Notes: generated by a model not told the origin, from the letters alone. A stretch of DNA of 64,000 nucleotides from Burkholderia sp. SRS-46 (GCF_004343775.1 NZ_PTXL01000005.1:496001-560000); one strand, 5' to 3'; shown: positions 26,354-35,786, counted from the stretch's first letter. Program-made: numbers and translations.

Positions 26354-28183
26354 TCACTCCACCGTCACCGACTTCGCCAGATTCCTAGGCTTATCAATAT
26401 CCGTCCCTCTCGCCAACGCCGCGTGATACGCAAGCAACTGCATCGGCACCGTATGCAGAATCGGCGACAACGGCCCGTAATACTCATTCAACCGAATCAC
26501 CTCGACCCCTTCCCCCGGCGACAACCCGCAATCCACATCCGCGAACACGAACAGCCTGCCATTGCGTGCACTGACCTCATGCATGTTCGACCTGAGCTTC
26601 TCCAGCAGCACATCATTCGGCGCCACCGCAATCACCGGCATCTCATGACTGACCAGCGCGAGCGGCCCATGCTTCAGCTCCCCGGCCGGATAAGCCTCCG
26701 CGTGGATATACGAAATCTCCTTCATCTTCAGCGCACCTTCCATCGCGATCGGATAATGCATCCCGCGCCCGAGAAACAGCATGTTTTCCCTGCGCGCGAG
26801 CAACTCCGCCCACCCGATGATCTGCGGCTCGAGCGCAAGCACCTTCGACATCGCATCCGGCAGGTGCCTGAGCGCGCGCAGATGCTGTTTCTCCTCGTCA
26901 TCGCTTAACCGCCCACGCACTTGCGCCAACGACAACGCAAGCAGAAACAACGCAACGAGCTGCGTAGTAAACGCCTTCGTCGACGCGACGCCGATCTCGA
27001 TCCCCGCACGCGTCACGAACTGCAACGCACACTCGCGCATCAACGCACTGGTTGCCACATTGCAGATCGCAAGCGTATGCAGCATCCCCATCTGCTTCGC
27101 CGCATGCACCGCGCCGAGCACGTCGGCCGTCTCGCCGCTTTGCGACACCGTGACGACGAGCGTGCGCGGGTTCGGCACGCTGTCGCGGTAGCGGAACTCG
27201 CTGGCGATCTCGACACTCGCCGGCACCTTCGCAACACTTTCGATCCAGTACTTCGCGGTCAGCGCCGCGTGATAGCTGCCGCCGCACGCGAGCAACAGCA
27301 CCGAATCGACGTCGTTGAACACGCGCCACGCACCATCGCCGAACAGCTCCGGCATGATCGACGTGACGTCGAGCAGCGTATCGGCCACCGCCTGCGGCTG
27401 CTCGAAGATTTCCTTCTGCATGTAGTAGCGGTAGGCCCCCAGATCCGCCGCGCCGCTATGCGCGGCGACGCGCTGCACGGCGCGCTCCACGCGCTGCCCG
27501 TCGGCATCGACGATCCAGTAGCGATGCAGCTGCACGTCGGCGACGTCGCCGTTCTCCAGGTACGCGATCCGGTCGGTGATGCCCGACAGCGCGATCGCGT
27601 CGGACGCCAGAAAGTTCTCGCCGTCGCCCGCACCGACCACGAGCGGCATGCCGTTGCGCGCACCGACGATCCGGTGCGGCTCGTCGCGGCACATCACGGC
27701 GATCGCGTAGCTGCCGCGCAGCCGCGTGACCGCGCGCCGCACCGCGTCGAACAGGTCGCCGTCATACAGGTGGTCGATCAGGTGGGCGATCGCCTCGCTG
27801 TCGGTCTGGCTCGCGAACACGTAGCCGTGCGCCTCGAGTTCCGCGCGCAGCGCGTCGCAGTTCTCGATGATGCCGTTGTGCGACAGCGCGATGCGCGCGT
27901 CGTCGTCGCCCGGCGAGAAGTGCGGATGCGCGTTCAGCGTGACCGGCGCGCCGTGCGTCGCCCAGCGCGTATGCGCGATGCCGGTGTAGCCGGACAGCCC
28001 CTGCGCGGCGATCGCGCGCTGCAGGTTCGCGACGCGGTCGACGCTGCGCGCCCGCGCCAGCGCCCGGTCGCGGTACACGACGACGCCGCACGAATCGTAG
28101 CCGCGGTATTCGAGCCGCTTCAGGCCATCGACGAGGTTCGGCAGGATGTCCCGCTGGGCAACTGCCCCGACAATTCCACACAT
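26354..28183 (-). CDS. glmS: Glutamine--fructose-6-phosphate aminotransferase (isomerizing)
   Basis: Makes glucosamine-6-phosphate from fructose-6-phosphate and glutamine, the first step toward UDP-GlcNAc. The 609 residues are full length. The N-terminal nucleophile is Cys2 in [12 protein letters not shown], followed by the class-II glutaminase domain ([17 protein letters not shown]). A linker leads to two SIS sugar-isomerase domains, with SQSGETADV and [12 protein letters not shown]; it ends [13 protein letters not shown]. Being next to an Lrp regulator rather than glmU suggests an additional, specifically regulated copy. That is inference, since the rest of the genome is not visible. Confidence 0.97.
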   Translation of the reverse strand: MCGIVGAVAQRDILPNLVDGLKRLEYRGYDSCGVVVYRDRALARARSVDRVANLQRAIAAQGLSGYTGIAHTRWATHGAPVTLNAHPHFSPGDDDARIALSHNGIIENCDALRAELEAHGYVFASQTDSEAIAHLIDHLYDGDLFDAVRRAVTRLRGSYAIAVMCRDEPHRIVGARNGMPLVVGAGDGENFLASDAIALSGITDRIAYLENGDVADVQLHRYWIVDADGQRVERAVQRVAAHSGAADLGAYRYYMQKEIFEQPQAVADTLLDVTSIMPELFGDGAWRVFNDVDSVLLLACGGSYHAALTAKYWIESVAKVPASVEIASEFRYRDSVPNPRTLVVTVSQSGETADVLGAVHAAKQMGMLHTLAICNVATSALMRECALQFVTRAGIEIGVASTKAFTTQLVALFLLALSLAQVRGRLSDDEEKQHLRALRHLPDAMSKVLALEPQIIGWAELLARRENMLFLGRGMHYPIAMEGALKMKEISYIHAEAYPAGELKHGPLALVSHEMPVIAVAPNDVLLEKLRSNMHEVSARNGRLFVFADVDCGLSPGEGVEVIRLNEYYGPLSPILHTVPMQLLAYHAALARGTDIDKPRNLAKSVTVE

Positions 28184-28241
28184 ATCGCGCTCCGCAGAAG
28201 GTGCTGTTTCGATCAGTGAGAGCGATGGTAGAGGCGTCGGA

Positions 28242-28258
28242 ATGGAATTAAATTTCAA
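28242..28258. promoter_or_regulatory. Lrp/AsnC-type operator, distal copy
   Basis: ATGGAATTAAATTTCAA matches the perfect palindrome at 28301-28317 in 15 of 17 positions. It lies about 59 bp upstream of glmS. The two copies are 59 bp apart, and Lrp-type oligomers commonly bind such spaced A/T-rich sites. Confidence 0.65.
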
Positions 28259-28300
28259 AAATCAGGCAATACTGAAACGAGTCGACCATCGCGTATCATG

Positions 28301-28317
28301 TTGAAATTAAATTTCAA
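28301..28317. promoter_or_regulatory. Lrp/AsnC-type operator, perfect 17-bp palindrome
   Basis: TTGAAATTAAATTTCAA is symmetric about its central A. It lies in the glmS/lrp divergent region, 23 bp upstream of the TTG start preferred for the regulator. It is strikingly A/T-rich against its surroundings. Confidence 0.75.
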
Positions 28318-28339
28318 TCCGATCAGGCAGGAGGCTTCG

Positions 28340-28831
28340 TTGACCAGCGTGACCCTCGACGATCTCGATCTCCGCATCCTCGCGATCCTGCAGGCCGACG
28401 CATCGGTGTCGAACCTGGAATTGGCCGAGCGCGCGCTGTCGTCGCCGCCGACCTGCCTGCGCCGCGTGCGCCGGCTGCGGGAAGTGGGCGTGATCCAGCG
28501 GCAGGTCGCGATCCTCGACCAGCAGATGATCGGCTCGGCCGTCACCGCGATCATCGAGATCAGCCTCGACCGGCAGACCGCCGAAGACTACGACGCGTTC
28601 GAGCGATACGTATGCGCGGAACCGGCCGTCACGCAGTGCTATCGCGTGTCGCCGGGGCCGGATTTCGTCGTGATCGCCGATCTCGCGGACGTCGCCGACT
28701 ACGACGCGTTCGCGCGGCGGCTTTTCACCGGCGCGTCGAACGTCCGGAACGTGCGGACGTTCTTCTCGACGCACCGCGCGAAGTTCGAGGCGAACGCGCC
28801 GGTCGCGCATGCGTTGCGCCGGCCGGCGTGA
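28340..28831 (+). CDS. Lrp/AsnC-family transcriptional regulator
   Basis: 163 residues. The HTH domain (LDDLDLRILAILQADASVSNLELAERALSSPPTCLRRVRRL) is followed by a RAM/AsnC ligand-binding domain (VTAIIEISLDRQTAEDYDAFE, VSPGPDFVVIADLADVADYDAF). I chose the TTG at 28340 because AGGAGG lies exactly 5 bp upstream; ATG at 28298 would put the 17-bp palindrome inside the coding region. It is divergent from glmS, with two matching palindromes between, so it probably controls both itself and glmS. Confidence 0.9.
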   Translation: MTSVTLDDLDLRILAILQADASVSNLELAERALSSPPTCLRRVRRLREVGVIQRQVAILDQQMIGSAVTAIIEISLDRQTAEDYDAFERYVCAEPAVTQCYRVSPGPDFVVIADLADVADYDAFARRLFTGASNVRNVRTFFSTHRAKFEANAPVAHALRRPA

Positions 28832-28837
28832 TCCGGA

Positions 28838-29704
28838 TCACGCCGCGCGCGCGGCCTGCCTCGCATCCGCCGATACCTGCAGCGGCTTGCCGACCGCGAA
28901 GCAGTGCTGCATCTCGGGAAACGCGTTGCTGCGAACGTCTTGCGCATAGTGAGCGATCGCTTCGCGCATCACCGCGTTGACGTCGGCATAGCGCTTCACG
29001 AAGCGGGGCGTATACGCGTCGAAGCCGCCGATCATGTCCTCGGTCACGAGCACCTGTCCGTCGCACGCGGGCGACGCGCCGATGCCGATCGTCGGAATCG
29101 CGAGCGTGGCCGTGATGTGGCGCGCGAGCGCTTCGGCGGTGCCCTCGACGACCACGCTGAACGCGCCGGCCTGCTCGACCGCGCAGGCCGCGTCGACGAT
29201 GCGCTCGGCGGCGCGCGGGTCCATCCCCTGCGCCTTGAAGCCGCCGGTCGCGTTCACCTGCTGCGGCATCAGCCCGATGTGCGCCATCACCGGCACGCCG
29301 CGCTCGGTAAGGAAGCGGATCGTGTCGGCCATTTCCGCGCCGCCTTCGAGCTTCACGCCCTGCGCGCCGGTCTCGGCGAGCAGGCGCGCGGCGGAACGGA
29401 ACGCCTGCGCGGGCGATTCCTGATACGTCGCGAACGGCAGGTCGACCACGACGCAGGCCTGCCGCGCGCCGCGCACGACGGCCGCGCCGTGCGCGATCAT
29501 CATGTCCAGCGTGACGCCGAGCGTGCTGGGCATCCCGTACAGCACCATGCCGACGGAGTCGCCGACGATGATCACGTCCGCAACGTCGTCGACGAGCCGC
29601 GCCATCGGCGTGGAATACGCGGTCAGCGACACGAGGCTGCCGGCGCCCTTGGTGGCGCGGATCGCGGTAACGGTTTTTCGATTGGTGGTAGTGTGCGCGC
29701 TCAT
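28838..29704 (-). CDS. panB: 3-methyl-2-oxobutanoate hydroxymethyltransferase
   Basis: First step of pantothenate synthesis: transfers a hydroxymethyl group from methylene-tetrahydrofolate to 2-oxoisovalerate, giving ketopantoate. The 288 residues match family length. Visible motifs: [27 protein letters not shown] with metal-binding Asp, VKLEGG with catalytic-site Glu, [20 protein letters not shown] and VVVEGT. It ends convergently 6 bp from the lrp gene and starts 79 bp from the divergent AraC gene. No panC or panD lies nearby, and panB is often duplicated in Burkholderia (known in general, not shown here). Confidence 0.97.
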   Translation of the reverse strand: MSAHTTTNRKTVTAIRATKGAGSLVSLTAYSTPMARLVDDVADVIIVGDSVGMVLYGMPSTLGVTLDMMIAHGAAVVRGARQACVVVDLPFATYQESPAQAFRSAARLLAETGAQGVKLEGGAEMADTIRFLTERGVPVMAHIGLMPQQVNATGGFKAQGMDPRAAERIVDAACAVEQAGAFSVVVEGTAEALARHITATLAIPTIGIGASPACDGQVLVTEDMIGGFDAYTPRFVKRYADVNAVMREAIAHYAQDVRSNAFPEMQHCFAVGKPLQVSADARQAARAA

Positions 29705-29783
29705 GAACCCATGCCCTGTGCGGATGAAGGAGCGTCAAGGTAGCACCGCGCCCGCCCGCGCAATGGCATCCGGAGGACGTCTT

Positions 29784-30602
29784 ATGCTGCTCGCAGGACA
29801 ATCGGAACACGCCTATGCGGTGCCGGCCATGGCCAGGCTGCCGAGGCCGCTGTATGTGCGCGCGTTCGAGATCCCGGGGCGCGTCAGCATCGACGCGCAC
29901 AGCCATCCGTGGGCGCAGCTGATGTATGCGACGGACGGCGTGTTCGAGGTCGACACGCCGTTCGGGCGGCACCTGCTGCCGCCGCACTATGCGATGTGGA
30001 TTCCGCCGCACGTGCCGCACGCGGTGGCCACGCGCGATTGCGTCGCGTTCCACAGCCTGTACCTGGACGATGCGAGCGCGGGCGACGGTTTCGGCGACAC
30101 GTGCCGGATTCTGCGCATGACGCCGCTGCTGCGGGAGCTGGTGGTCGCCACGGCCGAGCTGCCGGTGAACTACGACGAGGCGGGCCCGGACGGCGCGCTC
30201 GTGAGCGTGATCGTGGATCGCATCAAGCGCCTGCAGCCGGCGCCGCTGACCGTGCCGCTGCCGCGCGATCCGCGCCTGCTGAAAATCGCCCGCGCGCTGC
30301 ATGCCGACCCCGGCGACACGCGCAGCCTCGAAGCGTGGGGCGATCAGGTCGGCGCGACGCGCCGCACGCTGTCGCGCCTGTTCCGGCACGACACGGGGCT
30401 GTCGTTCACCGAGTGGCGGCAGGCCGTTCGGCTGCTGGCGGCGTTGCCGCTGCTGGAGGCCGGCGAGGCGGTGGGCGCGGTGGCGGCGCGGCTCGGCTAC
30501 GACTCGACGTCGTCGTTCATCGGGCTGTTCCAGGAGAAATTCCAGCTGACGCCCGGCGCGTTCGCGAAACAGGCGTCGCGGCGGATCGCGCTCGCGGGCT
30601 GA
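29784..30602 (+). CDS. AraC-family transcriptional regulator
   Basis: 272 residues. An N-terminal cupin-like sensor (SIDAHSHPWAQLMYATDGVFEV, LLPPHYAMWIPPHVPHAV) precedes a C-terminal double HTH (SLEAWGDQVGATRRTLSRLFRHDTGLSFTEWRQAVRL and VGAVAARLGYDSTSSFIGLFQEKFQLTPGAF). ATG at 29784 has GGAGGA 6 bp upstream. It is divergent from panB and convergent with ogt; neither is a typical target, so its regulon is unknown. Confidence 0.93.
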   Translation: MLLAGQSEHAYAVPAMARLPRPLYVRAFEIPGRVSIDAHSHPWAQLMYATDGVFEVDTPFGRHLLPPHYAMWIPPHVPHAVATRDCVAFHSLYLDDASAGDGFGDTCRILRMTPLLRELVVATAELPVNYDEAGPDGALVSVIVDRIKRLQPAPLTVPLPRDPRLLKIARALHADPGDTRSLEAWGDQVGATRRTLSRLFRHDTGLSFTEWRQAVRLLAALPLLEAGEAVGAVAARLGYDSTSSFIGLFQEKFQLTPGAFAKQASRRIALAG

Positions 30603-30618
30603 CGGCGCACGCCGCGCG

Positions 30619-31143
30619 TCACAGCGCGAGCGCGAACTGTGCCGGGTGCGCCTGCCCGGACAGGCGGCCCGCGCCTTCGAGCGACAGCAGCGCGCGCTTG
30701 CGGTCGATGCCGCCCGCATACCCGGTGAGGCTCCCGTTCGCGCCGACGATGCGATGGCACGGCACGATGATCGACACCGGATTGCGGCCGACCGCGCCGC
30801 CCACCGCGCGCGCGGAACCGGCGGGCAGCCCGACGCGCTGCGTCAGCTCGCCGTAGGACACCAGCACGCCGAACGGAATCGCCAGCAATTCCTGCCACAC
30901 GCGCTGCTGGAACCCGGTGCCGCGCAACCGCATCGGCACCGAGAACGTCGTGCGCGCGCCGGCGAAGTATTCCTCGATCTCTTCCCTGGCCTGCCGCGCG
31001 ACCGGCGGCATCGGCTCGTCCATCGCGATCGCCAGCGACGGGAAGTACTTCTGTCCGACGAAGAACAGGCCGGTCAGGCAGCCGTCTTCCACGCGCACGG
31101 CGATGTCGCCCAACGGGCTCGAAATCAGGTGGCCGGGGGGCAT
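30619..31143 (-). CDS. ogt: Methylated-DNA--protein-cysteine methyltransferase
   Basis: Repairs O6-alkylguanine by irreversible transfer of the alkyl group to its own cysteine. 174 residues with the active-site motif IIVPCHRIVG (Cys129), the helix-turn-helix GTGFQQRVWQELLAIPFG and the arginine-finger region AVGGAVGRNP. An N-terminal Ada/Ogt ribonuclease-like domain (LISSPLGDIAVRVEDG) is intact. ATG at 31143 follows GGAG at 8 bp. It stands as a single-gene unit. Confidence 0.95.
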   Translation of the reverse strand: MPPGHLISSPLGDIAVRVEDGCLTGLFFVGQKYFPSLAIAMDEPMPPVARQAREEIEEYFAGARTTFSVPMRLRGTGFQQRVWQELLAIPFGVLVSYGELTQRVGLPAGSARAVGGAVGRNPVSIIVPCHRIVGANGSLTGYAGGIDRKRALLSLEGAGRLSGQAHPAQFALAL

Positions 31144-31491
31144 TCGAAAGTCTCCATGAAGGCGGCGCGGCAGGTGTCCGGATCGAGGTTCGTGTCGCGA
31201 CTGTAAACCAGACCCCGGCCCGATGCGGGACGCGCAGTATCGGATAGAAAACGATTAACTAGCTCCGCCGCCGTGTCATCTCTTTTGCCTGGCTTGTTTA
31301 GAGATGACTCATAGAAATCCCGAACTGGTCGTACGACCTCAAAGTCCTTATTCTTTGAAAAACGTTTTCCAAACCGATTGGCGCGGTCTGGCGCGGCGGG
31401 CGAGATCCCGTGGCGCGGCCCGCCCCGGCGCTCGTCGCCGGCAACGAACAGTGCGCGGCGCGACGAGCGATGCCGCGCATCGGAGACTTTC
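31144..31491. other. Promoter region of the uronate carrier gene
   Basis: 348 bp between divergent ogt and the MFS gene. Apart from the LacI-type operator at 31354-31373 I see no gene. The DNA around 31240-31375 is A/T-richer than average, as expected for a promoter. Confidence 0.6.
31354..31373. promoter_or_regulatory. LacI-type operator upstream of the uronate carrier
   Basis: TTTGAAAAACGTTTTCCAAA is symmetric about its central CG with a single mismatched pair. It shares the AAAACGTTTTCC core with the operator at 33957-33974 before udh. The MFS start lies about 120 bp downstream. Confidence 0.8.
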
Positions 31492-32781
31492 ATGCAATCT
31501 GCTGTCATCGGCGTCGCCCGCGCCGCCAGCCGCTACCGCTGGGCGGTCTGCGGGCTCCTGTTCTTCGCGACCGTGATCAACTACATGGACCGGCAGATCC
31601 TCGGCCTGCTGGCGCCGATGCTTCAGCACGACATCGGCTGGACCCAGGTGCAATACGGCCGCATCGTGATGACGTTTTCCGCGTTCTATGCGATCGGCCT
31701 GCTGTGCTTCGGCCGCCTCGTCGACTGGCTCGGCACGCGCGTGTCGTATGCGGTCGCGATGCTGCTGTGGAGCATCGCCGCGATGCTGCACGCGGTGGTC
31801 GGCTCGGTGACGGGCTTCGCGTTCGTACGCGCGCTGCTCGGCATCGGCGAGGGCGGCAACTTCCCGGCCGCCATCAAGACCACGGCCGAATGGTTCCCGC
31901 GCCGCGAGCGCGCGCTCGCCACCGGCATCTTCAACTCGGGCTCGAACATCGGCGCGGTGTTCGCCCCCGCGATCGTCCCGGCGATCGCGGTCGCGTACGG
32001 CTGGCGCGCGGCGTTCGTGATCATCGGCGCGATCGGCATCCTGTGGCTGGCCGTGTGGCTCGTGTTCTACCGCAGCGCCGATCCGCGCGCGCTGAGCCAG
32101 GAATTCGACGAGCCGCGCGACGAGGTCGAGGCGCTCGACGCCGCCCACGCGAACGCGGGCTCGCCCGGCTGGGGCGTGCTGATCCGCAAGCGCGAAACCT
32201 GGGCGTTCCTGATCGGCAAGTTCCTGACCGACCCCGTCTGGTGGTTCTACCTGTTCTGGCTGCCGAAGTGGCTCAACGAATCGCGCGGGATGGACATGCA
32301 GCACATCGGCCTGCCGCTGGTCGCCATCTACGCGCTGACGACGGTCGGCAGCATCGGCGGCGGCTGGCTGTCGTCGACGATGCTGCGCTCCGGCTGGAGC
32401 GTGAACGCCGCCCGCAAGACCGCGATGCTGATCTGCGCATGCTGCGTGCTGCCGATCGCGTTCGTGTCGCAGGTGCAGAACCTGTGGGGCGCGGTGCTGA
32501 TCGTCGGCCTCGCGGCCGCCGCGCACCAGGGCTGGTCGGCCAACCTGTTCACGACCGCGTCGGACCTGTTCCCGCGCCGCGCGGTGGCGTCGGTGGTCGG
32601 CATCGGCGGCATGGCCGGCTCGATCGGCGGCGTGCTGTTCTCGGAGGTGATCGGCCAGGTGCTGCAGCGCACGGGCCACTACTGGGTGCTGTTCGCGATC
32701 GGCGCGCTCGCCTACCTGCTGGCGCTCGCGATCATGCATGCGATCACGCCGCGCATGGCGCCCGTGAAGCTCGATGCGTAA
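31492..32781 (+). CDS. MFS transporter, probable hexuronate carrier (ExuT-like)
   Basis: 429-residue inner-membrane carrier of the anion:cation symporter group. The first helix is followed by ATVINYMDRQILGLLAPML, and FVRALLGIGEGGNFPAAIKTTAEWFP is the signature seen in ExuT/glucarate carriers. ATG at 31492 follows GGAG at 7 bp. It is convergent with a LacI gene and shares that regulator's operator with uronate dehydrogenase, so galacturonate/glucuronate uptake is the likely role. Confidence 0.92.
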   Translation: MQSAVIGVARAASRYRWAVCGLLFFATVINYMDRQILGLLAPMLQHDIGWTQVQYGRIVMTFSAFYAIGLLCFGRLVDWLGTRVSYAVAMLLWSIAAMLHAVVGSVTGFAFVRALLGIGEGGNFPAAIKTTAEWFPRRERALATGIFNSGSNIGAVFAPAIVPAIAVAYGWRAAFVIIGAIGILWLAVWLVFYRSADPRALSQEFDEPRDEVEALDAAHANAGSPGWGVLIRKRETWAFLIGKFLTDPVWWFYLFWLPKWLNESRGMDMQHIGLPLVAIYALTTVGSIGGGWLSSTMLRSGWSVNAARKTAMLICACCVLPIAFVSQVQNLWGAVLIVGLAAAAHQGWSANLFTTASDLFPRRAVASVVGIGGMAGSIGGVLFSEVIGQVLQRTGHYWVLFAIGALAYLLALAIMHAITPRMAPVKLDA

Positions 32782-32792
32782 CGTTGCAACCC

Positions 32793-32811
32793 GCGCCGCC
32801 GCCGGCGGCGC
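32793..32811. terminator. Hairpin between convergent MFS and LacI genes
   Basis: GCGCCGCC-GCC-GGCGGCGC, 8-bp arms, lies 11 bp past the MFS stop and just before the LacI stop. There is no T-run; it may act in both directions. Confidence 0.45.
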
Positions 32812-32821
32812 ACGGCTCGGC

Positions 32822-33814
32822 TCATTGGGCCTCGGCCGTCGACGCGCGCACGATCAGCCGCGGCTCGAACGTCGAGTAGCCGGCATCCGCGTGGCCCGCG
32901 AGCGCGTCGATCAGCTTCTGCATCGCGAGCTCGCCCATCTTCTCGCTCTGGATGTCGACGGTGGTCAGCGCGGGCGCCGCGTATTCGCCGTACGGCACGT
33001 TGTCGATGCCCGCGACGGAGACGTCCTGCGGCAGCTTGAAGCCGAGCGAGGCCGCCTCCTTCATGAAGCCGAGCGCGATCAGGTCGTTGTAGCAGATCAC
33101 GGCCTGCGGGCGCTGCGGCCCGAGCATCACGCGCGAGCATGCGCGCTCGCCGGCTGCCGCGGTGGGCGCGTGCGCATCGTGCACGTCGAGCGTGAGGCCC
33201 GCTTCCGCGAGGCAGTCGCGCGCACCCTGGATGCGTTCGTCGTTGATGCGGGCCTGCCCGAAGCCGAGATAGGCGATGCGCCGGTGGCCGAGGTTCAGCA
33301 GGTGGCGCGCGAGCATGTAGGTCGACAGCCGGCTGTCGATGCCGACGCCCGGGAGCGGCAGGTCCGGGCTGCGCCGCAGCAGCACGAGCGGCTTGTGCAG
33401 TTCGAGCATCCACTGCAGTTCGGCGTCGGGCAGCCGGGAGCTGACGATCAGCCCGTCGACGCGTGGCGCAAGCGCCTCGATCAGCGCGCGCTCGCGCGCC
33501 TGGTTCTCTTCGGTGTCGACGAGCAGCAGCGTGTAGTCGTGCTGCAGCGCGACCCGGTTCGCGCCTTTCACGACGTTCGTGAAGTGCGGATTGCTGATGT
33601 CGAGGATCACGAGGCCGATGGTGCGCGTGCGCCCCGTGATCATCGAGCGCGCGAGCGGGTTCGAGCGATAGCCAAGCGCGTCGATCGCGGCCTTGAGCCG
33701 CGCCTCGACCGGCGGCGAGAAGCGCTGCGCGCCGTTCACGTACTTCGACACCGTCGCGACCGACACGCCGGCTTCCGCGGCCACGTCGCGAATCGTCGGG
33801 GAAACTTTTTTCAT
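32822..33814 (-). CDS. LacI-family transcriptional repressor of uronate genes
   Basis: 330 residues. The N-terminal HTH and hinge read TIRDVAAEAGVSVATVSKYVNGAQRFSPPVEARLKAAIDALGYRSNPLARSM; the periplasmic-binding-protein-like core follows (TIGLVILDISNPHFTNVVKGA). The HTH and hinge fit the CG-centred A/T operators found before the MFS gene, udh and (as a half-site) itself. It probably senses a uronate or derived aldarate. It is divergent from udh and convergent with the carrier. Confidence 0.93.
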   Translation of the reverse strand: MKKVSPTIRDVAAEAGVSVATVSKYVNGAQRFSPPVEARLKAAIDALGYRSNPLARSMITGRTRTIGLVILDISNPHFTNVVKGANRVALQHDYTLLLVDTEENQARERALIEALAPRVDGLIVSSRLPDAELQWMLELHKPLVLLRRSPDLPLPGVGIDSRLSTYMLARHLLNLGHRRIAYLGFGQARINDERIQGARDCLAEAGLTLDVHDAHAPTAAAGERACSRVMLGPQRPQAVICYNDLIALGFMKEAASLGFKLPQDVSVAGIDNVPYGEYAAPALTTVDIQSEKMGELAMQKLIDALAGHADAGYSTFEPRLIVRASTAEAQ

Positions 33815-33820
33815 ACCGGG

Positions 33821-33834
33821 GGTAACGTTTTCTT
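33821..33834. promoter_or_regulatory. Degenerate LacI-type half-operator before the repressor gene
   Basis: GGTAACGTTTTCTT keeps one good half (AACGTTTTC) of the AAAACGTTTTCC core and lies 7 bp upstream of the LacI start. It could mediate weak autoregulation. Confidence 0.4.
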
Positions 33835-33956
33835 CACCTGGTGCCGGATTGTGGCAGAAAAAGCCGGCCAGCGGTCGCGCGTCCAGCCCGCAAGCGTGTA
33901 CTGATCATGGTGCAGGGCGGACCATGATTGACGCTGTGTCGACGCCGGATTTATAG

Positions 33957-33974
33957 TGGGAAAACGTTTTCCAA
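33957..33974. promoter_or_regulatory. LacI-type operator upstream of udh
   Basis: The core GGAAAACGTTTTCC (33959-33972) is a perfect 14-bp palindrome. It lies 37 bp upstream of the udh start, a position expected to block RNA polymerase. Confidence 0.85.
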
Positions 33975-34010
33975 CTCAAGCCTGATTCAAGCCTGTATCA
34001 AGGAGACACG

Positions 34011-34844
34011 ATGAACGCCTCATCCACGGGAACGGCCAAGCCGTTCCGGCGCCTGCTGCTGACGGGCGCAGCCGGCAATCTCGGCTGCCAGCTGCGCGGC
34101 GCGCTCGCCGACTGGGCCGACGTCGTGCGCGTCAGCGACATCGCGCCGGTGGGCGATGCCGCCGCGCACGAGGAAATCCGGGCGGCCGACCTGGCGGACC
34201 GGCAGGCCGTGATGCAACTGGTCGACGGCGTCGACGCGATCGTGCATTTCGGCGGCATCTCGGTCGACGCGCCGTTCGACGACCTGCTCGACGCCAACAT
34301 CCGCGGCACCTACAACCTGTACGAAGCGGCGCGCCGGCACGGCGTGAAGCGGATCGTGTTCGCGAGCTCGAACCATGCGATCGGTTTTCATCCGGTGACG
34401 GACGTGCTCGACGCCGATTCGCCGCAGCGCCCGGACAGCCTGTACGGCGTGACGAAATGCTTCGGCGAGGCGCTGTCGCGCTACTACTTCGACCGCTTCG
34501 GCATCGAGACGGTGTGCGTGCGGATCGGCTCGTCGTTCGAGGCGCCGAAGAATCCGCGCATGCTCGTCACCTATCTCAGCTATCGCGATCTCATCGAGCT
34601 CGTGCGCTGCTCGCTGCTGACCAACCGCGTCGGCCACGTGGTGGTCTACGGCGTGTCGGACAACCCGGTGAAGTGGTGGGACAACACCAAGGCGGGCTTT
34701 CTCGGCTTCCGCCCGCGCGACAGCTCCGAGCCGTTCGCCGGGCGCTTTCCGCTCACCGCGCCCACCGCGGAATACGACGATCCGGCGCAGCGCTACCAGG
34801 GCGGGGGATTCGTGCTCGGCGAGCCGATGGAGCGGCGGGACTAG
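34011..34844 (+). CDS. udh: Uronate dehydrogenase
   Basis: NAD-dependent oxidation of galacturonate or glucuronate to the aldaro-lactone, first step of oxidative uronate catabolism. The 277-residue extended SDR shows the cofactor loop LLLTGAAGNLG (15-25), ASSNHAIGF near 118-126 and catalytic Tyr145/Lys149 in YGVTK. Segments GVDAIVHFGGISV, EAARRHGVKRIVFASSN and VYGVSDN closely recall the characterised Pseudomonas enzyme (comparison from memory). It is preceded by a perfect LacI operator and divergent from the repressor gene. Later aldarate-pathway genes are not in the window. Confidence 0.95.
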   Translation: MNASSTGTAKPFRRLLLTGAAGNLGCQLRGALADWADVVRVSDIAPVGDAAAHEEIRAADLADRQAVMQLVDGVDAIVHFGGISVDAPFDDLLDANIRGTYNLYEAARRHGVKRIVFASSNHAIGFHPVTDVLDADSPQRPDSLYGVTKCFGEALSRYYFDRFGIETVCVRIGSSFEAPKNPRMLVTYLSYRDLIELVRCSLLTNRVGHVVVYGVSDNPVKWWDNTKAGFLGFRPRDSSEPFAGRFPLTAPTAEYDDPAQRYQGGGFVLGEPMERRD

Positions 34845-34874
34845 ACACCCGGGCGAAGCAGGGCGCGATGCGCG

Positions 34875-35786
34875 TCACGCGCCCGCCGGGTGAAACCCCG
34901 GCAGCGCCGGAATGTGCTCGGCCATGAACGCGAGGAACGCGCGCGCCCGCAGCGGCTGGTAGCGGCGCGACGGCGAAATCAGGTGCAGCGAATGCGGCGG
35001 GATCGTCCATTTGGGCAGCAGCCGCACCAGCCGGCCCGCGTCGATCAGGTCCTGCACGAGCCACGCCGGCGCGCTGCCGAGGCTCGTGCCTTCGAGATAG
35101 CATTCGCGCAACGCCGGCGAGCTGCTGACGCGATAGCGCCCCCGGGTCGGCACGACGAGGGTCTCGGTGCCGTTGGACATCTCGAGCCGGGCGCCGACGC
35201 TCGCGCGCGCATACCCGACGAACGGGTGGTCGAGCAGGTCTTCCGGCCGGCGGATCTTCGGCGCGCGCTTCACATAGCCGGGCGTTGCGACCAGCACGCG
35301 CGGCGACCACGCGATCGTGCGGGCCACCGCGTCCGGCGGCAGCGTGTTGCCGAGGCGGATCGCGACGTCGATGCCGTCCTCGACCAGGTCGACGATGCGA
35401 TCGGTCAGGTTCAGCTCGACCTCGATCTCCGGGTATTGCTTCAGGAACGCGAGCACGAGGCGGTTGAGATGCAGCTCGCCGAGCCCGAGCGGCGCGCTGA
35501 CGCTCAGCAGGCCGACCGGCCGCTGCGCCTGGCCGCGCACGTCGGCCACCGCTTCGGCATGCGCTTCGAGCAGCTGCTTGCAGCGCTCGTAGAAGCGCCG
35601 GCCTTCGTCGGTCGGCGTCACGCTCGTCGTGGTGCGCTGAAGCAGCCGCACGCCGAGCTGTTTCTCCATCGCGGAGATGACCTTGCTCACCGTCGGCTGG
35701 CCGATCTCCGCTTCACGGGCCACCGCCGAAAAGCCGCCCAGCTCGACGGCGCGCACATACAACCACATCGATCGAAGCGAATCCAA
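34875..35786 (-). CDS. LysR-family transcriptional regulator (CrgA-like)
   Basis: 303 residues. The HTH reads SLRSMWLYVRAVELGGFSAVAREAEIGQPTVSKVISAMEKQLGVRLLQRTT; an effector domain with RPVGLLSVSAPLGLG follows. The preferred start is a TTG at 35786, preceded by AGGGG at 7 bp, which places the HTH at the usual distance from the N-terminus. ATGs at 35828 and 35846 are alternatives without a good ribosome site. It is divergent from the SDR gene at 35890 and probably represses or activates it. Confidence 0.9.
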   Translation of the reverse strand: MDSLRSMWLYVRAVELGGFSAVAREAEIGQPTVSKVISAMEKQLGVRLLQRTTTSVTPTDEGRRFYERCKQLLEAHAEAVADVRGQAQRPVGLLSVSAPLGLGELHLNRLVLAFLKQYPEIEVELNLTDRIVDLVEDGIDVAIRLGNTLPPDAVARTIAWSPRVLVATPGYVKRAPKIRRPEDLLDHPFVGYARASVGARLEMSNGTETLVVPTRGRYRVSSSPALRECYLEGTSLGSAPAWLVQDLIDAGRLVRLLPKWTIPPHSLHLISPSRRYQPLRARAFLAFMAEHIPALPGFHPAGA

